Shown here: piece by piece, positions 32,738 through 41,564 of the stretch
Position numbering within the stretch: position 1 is the first letter of the stretch
How the letters are laid out: the number at the start of each line of letters is the position of its first letter
Assembly (NCBI RefSeq): GCF_026339995.1
Contig: NZ_JAPEPT010000006.1
Location: forward strand, 62,001-126,000
Origin: Streptomyces sp. NBC_01481
GTDB taxonomy: Bacteria; Actinomycetota; Actinomycetes; Streptomycetales; Streptomycetaceae
DNA length: 64,000 nt
Reading direction: 5' to 3'
Translations under genes and position numbers: made by a program
The notes under the pieces: model-generated
The model's database searches: none
Told to the model about the DNA's origin: nothing
Seen by the model: only the letters and a program-made list of their open reading frames with translations

Positions 32738-33981
32738 CGCACCGCCTTTGCCGGCGCGCCCGGCGTGCCCTGAACCTCGGGCGGCGAGGCGACGGCCCGC
32801 GGCAGCGTCACGGTCACCGCGGTCCCGGCATCCGGTGCCGAGTGGATGTCGACCGTGCCGCCGAGCAGCGCCACCCGCTCCCGCATGCCGCGCAGGCCGT
32901 ATCCCTCGCAGGCACCGTCCGGAAACCCGCGTCCGTTGTCGGTGACGGCGAGCCGCGCGCCGTCACCGCCGAACGTGACGGCGACGGACACCCGGGTCGC
33001 GTGCCCGTGGCGATGGGCGTTCGTCAGCCCCTCCTGGGCCGCGCGGTACAGGGCGGTGAGCGCCCCGGTGCAAAAGCCGCGCTCGTCGCCGCTCACCTGC
33101 GCGACGATCTTCAATCGGCCCCCGTCGGCGTGCCGGGCGAGGTCGGCCAGGGCGCGGGAGAGCGAGAACGGCTCACCCTCGTCGCGCAGCGCGCGTACCG
33201 AATGGCGCACCTCGTCGAGCGCGCGCACCGCCGACCAGTGCGCATGGCCGACCGCCTTCCGCGCGATCTCGGCGTCCCGGTCGTGAAAGGCCTCGGCCTT
33301 CTCCAACTGGACGGCGATCGCCGTCAGATGGTGCCCAAGACTGTCGTGGATCTCCCTGGCCAGCCGGTTGCGTTCCTTGGCCGTCGACAGCTCCGCCACC
33401 CGCTCGGCATGGTCAGCCAGCCGCTCGTGGGAGTCGCTCAGCTCGCGCAGGGCGTGTTCCAGCCGCGCCCTGCCTTCCTGTTCGCCGACCGCCACCGCGG
33501 CCATGGACACGGCCAGCACCAGACCGATGCCGAGCATGAGCAGGTCGGAGATGTGCTCGGCCGTCGCCCACCACCGCGGCACCCACAGCACATTGCCCGT
33601 CAGCAGCAGCCCGAGGCATCCGGCGCTCGCGACCAGGGCCGCCTTGCGGCCCAGGGCGAAGTAGGCCGTGAACGGGACCAGTACGAACAGTGCCCGTGAG
33701 ACGCCTGCCTCGTCGAAGACGCTCACTGCCGCGTACAACCCGAGACGGGCCGCCAGCAGGAGGACCGCGGGGCGAGTCGGCGTGTGTTCGGAGTAGCGGC
33801 CGCGCTCGAAGGCTTCGAGCGCGAAGAGCAGCAGCAGGCAGGTCACGAAGCCCGCCGTGCCCGCGAGTCGGAGGCTGCCCTCTCCGAGAGTCTCGTAGTA
33901 CAGCCCGCCGGCCAGCACCGCGGCGTAGAGCGCGGACGGGACCCAGCGCAGTGGCCTGGGGGGTGTCGGTGGTGCGGCCAT
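32734..33981 (-). CDS. Sensor histidine kinase, NarL-partner type
   Basis: The 415-residue membrane kinase has about five N-terminal membrane segments (13-170), a coiled linker, the HisKA_3 dimerisation motif AREIHDSLGHHLTAI with the phosphorylated His, and a HATPase domain (about 300-395; NAHRHGHA, DNGRGFPDG, GYGLRGMRERV). The lack of a large extracytoplasmic loop suggests intramembrane or cell-envelope sensing. AGGGGG lies upstream of the ATG. It shares a 288-base divergent region with the secreted hydrolase gene at 34270, which is therefore a plausible target. Confidence 0.92.
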   Translation of the reverse strand: MAAPPTPPRPLRWVPSALYAAVLAGGLYYETLGEGSLRLAGTAGFVTCLLLLFALEAFERGRYSEHTPTRPAVLLLAARLGLYAAVSVFDEAGVSRALFVLVPFTAYFALGRKAALVASAGCLGLLLTGNVLWVPRWWATAEHISDLLMLGIGLVLAVSMAAVAVGEQEGRARLEHALRELSDSHERLADHAERVAELSTAKERNRLAREIHDSLGHHLTAIAVQLEKAEAFHDRDAEIARKAVGHAHWSAVRALDEVRHSVRALRDEGEPFSLSRALADLARHADGGRLKIVAQVSGDERGFCTGALTALYRAAQEGLTNAHRHGHATRVSVAVTFGGDGARLAVTDNGRGFPDGACEGYGLRGMRERVALLGGTVDIHSAPDAGTAVTVTLPRAVASPPEVQGTPGAPAKAVR

Positions 33982-34072
33982 ACCAACCCCCTGCGGAACT
34001 GCGGCACTTGCTCCCTGGCATAAGGCGAGCTGCGCTGCTGCGCTGCGCCGGTCGTGTCCCAGCAGGATACGT

Positions 34073-34088
34073 CGCGGTCACGACCGCG
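34073..34088. promoter_or_regulatory. Inverted repeat in divergent promoter region
   Basis: Perfect 7-base arms CGCGGTC and GACCGCG, spaced by two bases, lie between the histidine kinase gene and the secreted hydrolase gene. It could be an operator for the two-component regulator. There is no direct evidence beyond position and symmetry. Confidence 0.35.
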
Positions 34089-34269
34089 CCCCCGACTCCC
34101 GCCCGGCCCGGGGCAGATGTGGCCAAAGGTCATGTGCCGTCCGGCCGGGCGGCTGCGGCAGGGCGCGTGACCCTTCGCTCCTCGGTGTGGCCGCAGGGCA
34201 CTCACCGCGCGCTCCCATGCCTTTCTACGGTCGTCCTGTTCACGTCGGACATCCCGGAAAGGACACCGC

Positions 34270-35655
34270 ATGACTGTCTTCGGCCGTCTCGCCGCACTGA
34301 CCGCGCTCGTGCTGGCGGCGACCTTGACCCCGGCCCTCGCCACCGGCGGCGGGACCGCAGGCACCGCGGCAGGAGGAGGATCGCGATGCGGCGGGCATCC
34401 GCCGCGCGTGCCGGGAGCGGAATTCATGATCTCCGCCTGCCTGCCGGATCTCACCACCGGTGGAACCGTCGCAAGCGGTCACACCGACCCGGCCGACTGG
34501 GCCGGTCTGGAACCGCCCGGCACGGTCAGCCCGCCCGCCGTTCCTGGGCTCCAGCTCGACGGCTACTTCCCCGACTCCTCCACCACCAATCGGACCCACG
34601 GCTGGAACCACGACAGCCAGTTCGTGATCAGACTCCCCGAGCGGTGGAACGGCGGCTTGATCGTCGCGGGCCCGCCCGGCATCCGCGAGCAGTACGCCAA
34701 TGACCGCATCATCGGCGACTACGCGCTCTCCAGGGGATTCGCTTTCGCCGCCACCGACAAGGGCAACACCGGACCGCAGATCTACAAGGACGGCCGCCGC
34801 CCGGGCAACGCCATCCTCGAGTGGCACCGGCGCGTCACCCAACTGACCGTCGCCGCCAAGCGCGTTGCGGCCCAGCGGTACGGACACCCGCCCTCCCACA
34901 CGTACGCCGCGGGGGCATCCGCGGGCGGCTACCTCGTGCGCTGGCAGCTGGAACGGCATCCGGGGCTCTACAGCGGCGGTATCGACTGGCACGGCCTGCT
35001 GTTCACCCGCGACGCGCCCAATCTGCTGACCACCCTGCCACCGGCGCTGCGCGCGTATCCCCGCTACGTGGCCGGACGGCCCGGCGCGCACGAGGAGATG
35101 CTGGCCGCCGGTTACCCGGCAGGCACCGAGCCGCTGTGGGGCCTGCACCACCGCACGCAGTGGGACACGCTCCAGCGCATCGTGCGGGAGGAACTGGACC
35201 CCGGCTACGACGGCGCGGCCGAAGGCGGTACGCCGTTCTGCCCCGAGGGCACCGGGCCCGGCTGCGACACCGACTACGACTACGCCTCGCGCCCCCGCTC
35301 GGTGCACAAAGCCGTCGAACGGGTGTCGCTGACCGGGCGCATCGGCAAGCCGCTGATCACCGTGCACGGCACGCGTGACGTGCTGCTGCCGATCAGCCGG
35401 AGCGGGGATGTCTACACCCGGATGGTGAAGGACGCCGGCCGCGGGGACCTGCACCGGTACTTCCGGATCACCGACGGATCCCACACCGACGGTCTGTACG
35501 CGGCCCATCCGGAAACGGTCCGGCCGATGCTGCCCTGCTTCCGTGCGGCGTTCGACGCGATGGTCGACTGGACGCAGCGGGGTGTCACCCCGCCCCGTAG
35601 TCGCACGGTGCCCCGGCCGGACGACGACGCAGGCGTGGACTCCTGCTCACTGTGA
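34270..35655 (+). CDS. Secreted alpha/beta hydrolase, tannase/feruloyl-esterase-like
   Basis: The 461-residue protein starts with a Sec signal peptide (TVFGRLAALTALVLAATLTPALA, shown here by its ends only: basic start, hydrophobic core, cleavage near residue 25). The mature enzyme has a nucleophile elbow YAAGASAGGYL (Ser about 218), an Asp in VHGTRDVLLP and a His in DGSHTDGLYA. Together these form a plausible catalytic triad. Several Cys residues may form disulfides (CPEGTGPGCD). The family resembles tannase/feruloyl esterases or polyhydroxyalkanoate-oligomer hydrolases; the substrate is uncertain. Confidence 0.8.
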   Translation: MTVFGRLAALTALVLAATLTPALATGGGTAGTAAGGGSRCGGHPPRVPGAEFMISACLPDLTTGGTVASGHTDPADWAGLEPPGTVSPPAVPGLQLDGYFPDSSTTNRTHGWNHDSQFVIRLPERWNGGLIVAGPPGIREQYANDRIIGDYALSRGFAFAATDKGNTGPQIYKDGRRPGNAILEWHRRVTQLTVAAKRVAAQRYGHPPSHTYAAGASAGGYLVRWQLERHPGLYSGGIDWHGLLFTRDAPNLLTTLPPALRAYPRYVAGRPGAHEEMLAAGYPAGTEPLWGLHHRTQWDTLQRIVREELDPGYDGAAEGGTPFCPEGTGPGCDTDYDYASRPRSVHKAVERVSLTGRIGKPLITVHGTRDVLLPISRSGDVYTRMVKDAGRGDLHRYFRITDGSHTDGLYAAHPETVRPMLPCFRAAFDAMVDWTQRGVTPPRSRTVPRPDDDAGVDSCSL

Positions 35656-35664
35656 ACCGGCGGC

Positions 35665-37050
35665 TCACGGCGCGATGTTGTGGTTCAGGCGGAACAGATT
35701 GCCGGGGTCGTAGCGCCGCTTGACGGCCGTCAGGCGGTCGTAGTTCTGACGGTAGTTGGCCCGGACCCGGTCCTGGTCGTCGCTGTCCATGAAGTTCACA
35801 TATCCGCCCTCCAGGGAGTGAGGCGCGAGCGCCGCGGCGAAGGCCCGCGCCCAGGGGACGTTGGCCGCGCAGTCGGCGCGGGTCATGAGGGTCGGGCTGA
35901 GTGCCGTCGCGAAGTCGGCCTCCCTGTAGGTGAACGCGGTCTCCTCGGGGCCCACCCGGTGGCAGGCGCCGTCGATGGGGAAGATCACCGTCGCGCTCTG
36001 GATGGTGGGCGTCGAGGCGCCGTACTCGACGTACGCGTCGACGGCTCCGTCCGGCAGACCGCGGCTGAAGGTGCCCTTCCAGTAGTGGAAGAGACCCGCA
36101 GGGAGCAGTTCGTCGAACAGCGTGTTGATCACCGGATACGGCATGCGTTCGACGTACTGCCCCACCACCGGACCGAGGTCGCTGAGACGGGCACGGATCC
36201 GGTCGTCCTCGTCCTCGGCACCGGTCCAGCAGGTGACCACTCCGCAGAGCGGCCGCCCGTGCCAGCGCTCCGGCAGGAACGGCACGGGCGGGCCGAGCGC
36301 GACGACGAGCAGAGCACCGAGCTTCTCCTCGGAATCGGCGATCAGCTCGCGGTATCGCCGTATGACGTCGCCGTCGAGGGGATAGAAGGTCGGCCCGCCG
36401 AGAATGTCGGCCACGGGGTGCAGCCGGTACTCGAAAGACGCGACGACCCCGAAGTTCCCGCCTCCGCCGCATACCGCCCACAGCAGGTCGGCGTTCTGCT
36501 CCCGGGTACAGGTGCGGAAGGATCCGTCCGCCGTGACCAGGTCGGCCGAGAGCACGTTGTCGCAGGCCAGCCCGCAGCGCCGGGCCAGATGGCCCATGCC
36601 GCCTCCGGTGGTCAGCCCGCCGATACCAGTGCTGGACACGATTCCGCCCGTGGTGGCCAGACCGAAGGCATGCGTGGCGTGGTTGACATCGGCCCAGGTA
36701 CATCCGCCCTCGGCCCGGGCGGTACCCGCCTGCGGGTCGACCCGGATCCCGCGCATGCGGCCGAGGTCGAGTACAACGCCGCCGTCGCAGGTGCCGTAGC
36801 CGGGGACGCTGTGGCTGCCGCCTCGCACGGCCAGCAGCAGATTCTGCTCCCGGGCGAAGTCCACGGTGGCGACGATGTCGCCCACGTCGACCGCCCGGAC
36901 GATGATCGCCGGGCGCTTGTCGTGCATCGCGTTGTAGACCTTGCGGGCCTCGTCGTAGTCGGGGTCGGCAGGCTGGATGATCTCGCCGCGTACCGCCCCC
37001 TGCAGCCGCTCCAGCAGCTTGCCGTCGAGGGCTGGTGTGTAGGTGGTCAT
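35665..37050 (-). CDS. FAD-binding oxidoreductase, berberine-bridge-enzyme type (second copy)
   Basis: The 461-residue enzyme is paralogous to the gene at 22777 along its length. It has a PCMH FAD domain with VRGGSHSVPG near residue 77 (the His for covalent flavin), GGLTTGGGMGHL, and the C-terminal BBE motif YDPGNLFRLNHNI. As in the other copy, no Cys is found at the second covalent-flavin position. The chosen ATG at 37050 follows a GGTGG-type site. The LuxR gene lies about 150 bases upstream on the same strand and could activate it. The substrate is unknown. Confidence 0.88.
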   Translation of the reverse strand: MTTYTPALDGKLLERLQGAVRGEIIQPADPDYDEARKVYNAMHDKRPAIIVRAVDVGDIVATVDFAREQNLLLAVRGGSHSVPGYGTCDGGVVLDLGRMRGIRVDPQAGTARAEGGCTWADVNHATHAFGLATTGGIVSSTGIGGLTTGGGMGHLARRCGLACDNVLSADLVTADGSFRTCTREQNADLLWAVCGGGGNFGVVASFEYRLHPVADILGGPTFYPLDGDVIRRYRELIADSEEKLGALLVVALGPPVPFLPERWHGRPLCGVVTCWTGAEDEDDRIRARLSDLGPVVGQYVERMPYPVINTLFDELLPAGLFHYWKGTFSRGLPDGAVDAYVEYGASTPTIQSATVIFPIDGACHRVGPEETAFTYREADFATALSPTLMTRADCAANVPWARAFAAALAPHSLEGGYVNFMDSDDQDRVRANYRQNYDRLTAVKRRYDPGNLFRLNHNIAP

Positions 37051-37161
37051 GACCGCCACCCGCTTTCCACGTCGTCGGGGATCAGGGGATGGGTACAGCT
37101 CTGTTGTAGGCACGGGGCCGGGCAGGGCTCATCGCCACAACCGCCCATGTCGGTTGTCCGG

Positions 37162-37183
37162 GCATGGGCAGAACAGCCCATGC
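37162..37183 (-). terminator. Hairpin between LuxR gene and FAD-oxidase gene
   Basis: Perfect 8-base arms GCATGGGC and GCCCATGC flank a 6-base loop, just beyond the LuxR stop codon and about 110 bases before the FAD-oxidase start. It may terminate the LuxR transcript, or be an operator for the downstream gene. Both readings are inference. Confidence 0.5.
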
Positions 37184-37200
37184 GCCGCACCGTGCAGGGG

Positions 37201-38898
37201 TCACGCGAGGCCGTGTGTGCACGCGTAGGCCGTGGCAGCGGCCCTCGATGACACATCAAGCTTCGCGAAGATGTTGTTGAGGTGGCGGGCCACGGTGTGC
37301 TCGCTGATGACCAGCTCGGAGGCGATGGAGCGGTTGGTCCGGCCCGCGGCCACGAGGCGCAGGACCTGGACCTCGCGCTCGGTGAGCTCGCCGGGGAACC
37401 GATGGCGCACGGTGTTGAGCAGGGCCGCCGCCCGCCGTTCGTCGGGCACCGCGCCCAGTCGCTCGAAGACCGCCCGGGCGGCCCGGAGTTCCAGCCGTGC
37501 GCCTTCGTCGTCCCCGGCGGCGCGATCGGCGGCGGCCAGCGTCATACGGACCTGCGCGGCCTCGTACGGCACTCCCAGGTCCAGCCACAGCGAAAGCGCC
37601 CGGTGCAGCAGAGGCAGGGCGCCCTCCAGGTCACGCTCGGCGAATGCCACCGCGCCGCCCGCCGCGGCGGCGATCGCATGCAGCACCGTGGTCTCGGACT
37701 CGCGGAGCTGCTGCCACTCGCGCGCGGCCGCCTCCAGTTCGCCCGCTGCCGCACGGGCCTGGTCGAGCCGGCCGAGGGCGAGCGAGACCTCGACCTGGGC
37801 CGCGAGCAGCCGGCAATGCCCGAGGCGGCCGGGGCCACCGCCTGCGTCACCACCCTCATCGGCCGCGAGTGCGAGCCGCAGGGCAGCTGCGGCGGAGTTG
37901 GCCTTGCCCTGAGCCAGGCGCAGCAGCGCGAGCCCCGGCTGCGGGTCGCGGCCGAGCTCGTGCGCGCGGTCGTACGAGGCCTCGGCCGCGGCCGGCTCGC
38001 CACGCCGCCGCTGGATTCCGCCGGTCAGATAGAACGCCTCCGCGGCGGCCCGCGCCTCGTAGGGAAGCAGTTCCTCGCAGGTCAGGGCGGCCTCGGTCGC
38101 GGCCCGGGACCATTCGCCGGACAGCTCGAGCACCTCGACCCGGTGCACTCGGCACAGACCCCGGAAGTTGTTCTCCTCGGGCATCGACGCACACCAGGCC
38201 ATGGCCGCGTCGGTCCACTCGGCGGCGCGCTCCAGGTCGGCGGAGGCCATGCACTGCTGGAGGCCGAGGCAGTAGATCCACCCGGTGAAGAAGGAGCTGA
38301 GCTCGCCCGCCATGGCCGAGCACATGGCGTCGTCGAGCAGTGCGAGCCCGCCTGCGATCCGACCCTCGGCCAGCAGCACGCTCGCCTGCGCCTGGGTGCT
38401 CATGGCGAGGAGATCCTGGCTGCCGCAGCGGCGCGCGATACCGGCCATGCGACGGGCACAGCTCATGGCCTCGTCGTACGCCCCGCGCCGCTGCGCGTCT
38501 TCTGCCTCGACCCAGGCGAGATAGCACTGCTCGACGCACTCGGGCTCGCCGCCGAGGTGCTGCCGCGCCCGGCGCAGCCAGCCGGCGGCCGCGGCCGTAC
38601 GCCCTGCGAGCTGAAACTCGTAGAAGAGCATCCAGGCGCTGAATCCGGCCCGGCGGGCGGCACCGGCGGCCACATACCCGGAGTAGGCCTTGGTCCGCGC
38701 GGCGATCGATTCCTCGACGCGGCTGGTCCACCAGGCGGCGTCGGCAAGTGCGGCGAAGTCGTCCGGGCTCATGCGGTCGTGGTCGAATTCACGCAGGGCG
38801 GCGTAAGCGTCGGCCCAGGCCTCCCGCGCCACAGCGTCCATCGCCCGCTCGGTCGCATGATCGACGGCTTGATCTCTGCCGGTGATCTGCTCAGCCAC
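37201..38898 (-). CDS. Large LuxR-family regulator with helical repeat domain
   Basis: The 565-residue protein consists of a long Ala-rich helical region resembling TPR-type repeats (about 15-480) and a C-terminal LuxR helix-turn-helix (about 495-560; ELTEREVQVLRLVAAGRTNR then SIASELVISEHTVARHLNNIF). There is no Walker-type ATPase, unlike the LAL/MalT class. GTG 38898 is selected because AAGGGAG lies five bases upstream; the frame extends to 38934 without a site. The gene is immediately upstream of an FAD-oxidase gene on the same strand, so the oxidase is the likely target. It is divergent from the SpoIIE-type gene at 39113. Confidence 0.88.
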   Translation of the reverse strand: MAEQITGRDQAVDHATERAMDAVAREAWADAYAALREFDHDRMSPDDFAALADAAWWTSRVEESIAARTKAYSGYVAAGAARRAGFSAWMLFYEFQLAGRTAAAAGWLRRARQHLGGEPECVEQCYLAWVEAEDAQRRGAYDEAMSCARRMAGIARRCGSQDLLAMSTQAQASVLLAEGRIAGGLALLDDAMCSAMAGELSSFFTGWIYCLGLQQCMASADLERAAEWTDAAMAWCASMPEENNFRGLCRVHRVEVLELSGEWSRAATEAALTCEELLPYEARAAAEAFYLTGGIQRRRGEPAAAEASYDRAHELGRDPQPGLALLRLAQGKANSAAAALRLALAADEGGDAGGGPGRLGHCRLLAAQVEVSLALGRLDQARAAAGELEAAAREWQQLRESETTVLHAIAAAAGGAVAFAERDLEGALPLLHRALSLWLDLGVPYEAAQVRMTLAAADRAAGDDEGARLELRAARAVFERLGAVPDERRAAALLNTVRHRFPGELTEREVQVLRLVAAGRTNRSIASELVISEHTVARHLNNIFAKLDVSSRAAATAYACTHGLA

Positions 38899-39112
38899 GG
38901 CGGCTCCCTTCTCGCTGTCCGCGAGCCGGACCACCCCTCACCAGCATAGGAGCGCGCGGCTCCGAGGGGGCGGCAGGGACCGGACGGCTCCGCTCCGGGC
39001 AGGCCGCGCACCCGGCCCGCCTGGCCCCCACGGCTCACAGCGGCCTCTGGGGGCGCATATATAGACTTGACGCTGACCGTTTTGGTCTCAGATCACTCTT
39101 TTGGTGCTCTCT

Positions 39113-41560
39113 ATGGCGACACAAGAGCCCGGCCCGTCGTCCGCCACGCAGCCGGACGATGCCCACCTCCTTCAGCAGGCGCTCGACGCGGTCAGGGTCG
39201 GGGCCTGGAACTGGGACATCCGCACCGGCGACCTGACCTGGGACAAAGAGATGCCACTGGTCCTCGGCATCGGCCCGGACGTCTTCGACGGGCGGATCGA
39301 GACCTGGCGGAGCCTGATCCACCCCGATGATCTGCCCGTTGTGCTGGCGCAGGCCGAGCAGGCCCTGCGGGAAGGCGCCGAGTACAACACCAAACACCGG
39401 GTGCGCCGACCGGATGGCACCGTCGGCTGGGTCGCGGTCCGCGGCCGGATCGTCCTCGGCGAGGACGGCGCACCCGCCCACATGGTGGGGCGGCTCTGGG
39501 AGACCACCGAGAGCCTGGCCGCCCTGGACTCGGTCGGCCGCGCCCTGCGGCACATGAGCGACGGATTCCTCGCCGTCGACGCCGACTGGAGGGTCCTCTA
39601 CGTCAACGGCCTGGCCGAGCGACTCCTCGGCCCTTCCCGGGAACTCGTCGGCCGGACACTGTGGGACATCCCGCAAGTCAGTGCGCCCGGCCTCGAATCG
39701 GGGTGCCGCCAAGCCGTCGCCGACCGCAGGCCGGCGGGGCTGGATCTGCGGTTGCCCGCCGACGGCCGCTGGTACCACCTGCGGCTGATCCCGGTGCCCG
39801 ACGGACTGACGGTCTATCTGACCGATGTCACCGAGAGACGCCAATTGGAGGAGGAGCGGCTGGCAGCGGAACACGCGGCCGCCGAACGAGCCGCACGCAT
39901 TGGGGAGCTGACAGCGGCGCTCGCCGAGGCACTCACCGCGGAGGACGTGGTGGCCGCGGCCGCCGAGCGGGTGCTGCCGCTGTTCGGCGCGACCGGGCTG
40001 ATCGTGCAGGCCCGTGAAGGCGGCCGGGTACAGCCCGTCGGGTCGGTCGGATACCCGCGCGCGTTTCTCGACCAACTGGCCCGGGGCGGCATCCCCGCCG
40101 GCTCCCTCAGCGAACTCGCGCTGAAGGACGGTATCCCGAGGTTCATCGCCTCGCTGGAGGAGATGGAGGCCGACTACCCGGGGATGAGCGGCATCCCGAG
40201 CATGAGCGGGAAGCAAGCCTGGGCATTCCTGCCGCTGATGGTCTCCGGCCGCGCGGTCGGCGGCTGCGTGGTCTCCTTCGACCGGCCCCGCCGGCTCACC
40301 GGGGAGGAGCGCACCCTGCTGGTCGCGCTCAGCGGACTGGTCGCCCAGGCCCTGGAACGGGCCCGGCAGTACGACGCCGAGCACGGCCGAGCGCAGGCGT
40401 TGCAACGCGGCCTGCTCCCCCGGGCGCTGCCGTCCCTGCCGGCCGTCGCCGCCGCCGCCCGCTATCTGCCGGCCAGCGAGGGCACCCTCGGCGGCGACTG
40501 GTACGACGTCATTCCGCTCTCCGCCGACCGCGTCGCGCTGGTCATCGGCGACGTGATGGGCCACGGCCTCCCCGAGGCCGCCACCATGGGCCGACTGCGC
40601 ACCGCCGTACACACCCTGGCCGGTCTCGAACTGCCTCCCGACGAGTTGTTCTCCCACCTCAACGACCTGGTCAGCGAGCTCGGCGACGATTTCTACGCCA
40701 CGTGCCTGTACGCGCTCTACGATCCCGCCTCCGGCCTCTGCACGTTTGCCGGCGCCGGACACCCTCCACCGGCTGTCGTCCACCCCGACGGCACGGTGCA
40801 CTTTCCCGATGTCGCCGCCAACCCTCCGCTCGGCGCGGCCACGCCGCCCTTCGAAACCACGGAGCTGAAGCTGCCCGACGGAAGCCTCCTCGTGCTCTAC
40901 ACCGACGGTTTCGTGGAATCCGCCCGGCGCGACATCGACAGCGGCATCGAGCAGTTGGCCAAGGCACTCACCGTCGGCCTCGACGGCGCGCGGGACACGG
41001 GACCGGCCGAGGTCGGGGAGGCCTCACCGGGTCCCGAGTGGCCGGCGTCCCACCGCCACAGCGAAGCCGGGCATCTCGACCGGCTCTGCGATTCGCTCGT
41101 CTCGGCTCTCCTGCCCGCCCAGGAGGAGACCAACGACGATGCCGCTCTGCTCGTTGCCCGCACCCACACGCTCGCGGCCGAGGACATGGCCACCTGGCCC
41201 CTGCCCGAGGACCCCCTCGCGGCGGGCCTGGCCCGCGACCATGTCCGGCATCAGCTGGCCGCATGGCGGCTCGACGATCTCGTCATGACCACCGAGCTGA
41301 TCGCCAGCGAGCTGGTGGGCAATGTGGTGCGCCACGCGAAAGGACCCGTCCGGCTGCGCCTGCTACGGAGCCGGACTCTCATCTGCGAGGTCTCGGACGG
41401 CAGTCTCACCACGCCCCGTATCCGCCGTGCCCTGGACACCGACGAAGGCGGCCGCGGACTCCAACTGGTGGCCGCGCTCAGTCATCGCTGGGGCACTCGT
41501 TACACCTCCGACGGCAAGTGCATCTGGACCGAGCAGCCATTGGCCGAGCCCCCGCGGTGA
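39113..41560 (+). CDS. PAS-GAF-SpoIIE phosphatase with C-terminal ATPase domain
   Basis: The 815-residue protein has two PAS domains (about 20-255; VGAWNWDIRTGDLTW, FLAVDADWRVLYVNGLAERLLG), a coiled segment, a GAF domain (about 270-430), a SpoIIE PP2C domain (about 445-660; TLGGDWYDVIPL, IGDVMGHGLPEAATMG) and an anti-sigma-type HATPase domain (about 690-812; ELIASELVGNVVRHAKGP, DTDEGGRGLQLVAAL). It is organised like the gene at 10931. The start is uncertain: ATG 39113 gives the best alignment of the PAS domain but lacks a clear ribosome site. A TTGACG at 39067 may be a -35 element. Confidence 0.9.
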   Translation: MATQEPGPSSATQPDDAHLLQQALDAVRVGAWNWDIRTGDLTWDKEMPLVLGIGPDVFDGRIETWRSLIHPDDLPVVLAQAEQALREGAEYNTKHRVRRPDGTVGWVAVRGRIVLGEDGAPAHMVGRLWETTESLAALDSVGRALRHMSDGFLAVDADWRVLYVNGLAERLLGPSRELVGRTLWDIPQVSAPGLESGCRQAVADRRPAGLDLRLPADGRWYHLRLIPVPDGLTVYLTDVTERRQLEEERLAAEHAAAERAARIGELTAALAEALTAEDVVAAAAERVLPLFGATGLIVQAREGGRVQPVGSVGYPRAFLDQLARGGIPAGSLSELALKDGIPRFIASLEEMEADYPGMSGIPSMSGKQAWAFLPLMVSGRAVGGCVVSFDRPRRLTGEERTLLVALSGLVAQALERARQYDAEHGRAQALQRGLLPRALPSLPAVAAAARYLPASEGTLGGDWYDVIPLSADRVALVIGDVMGHGLPEAATMGRLRTAVHTLAGLELPPDELFSHLNDLVSELGDDFYATCLYALYDPASGLCTFAGAGHPPPAVVHPDGTVHFPDVAANPPLGAATPPFETTELKLPDGSLLVLYTDGFVESARRDIDSGIEQLAKALTVGLDGARDTGPAEVGEASPGPEWPASHRHSEAGHLDRLCDSLVSALLPAQEETNDDAALLVARTHTLAAEDMATWPLPEDPLAAGLARDHVRHQLAAWRLDDLVMTTELIASELVGNVVRHAKGPVRLRLLRSRTLICEVSDGSLTTPRIRRALDTDEGGRGLQLVAALSHRWGTRYTSDGKCIWTEQPLAEPPR

Positions 41561-41564
41561 CAGC

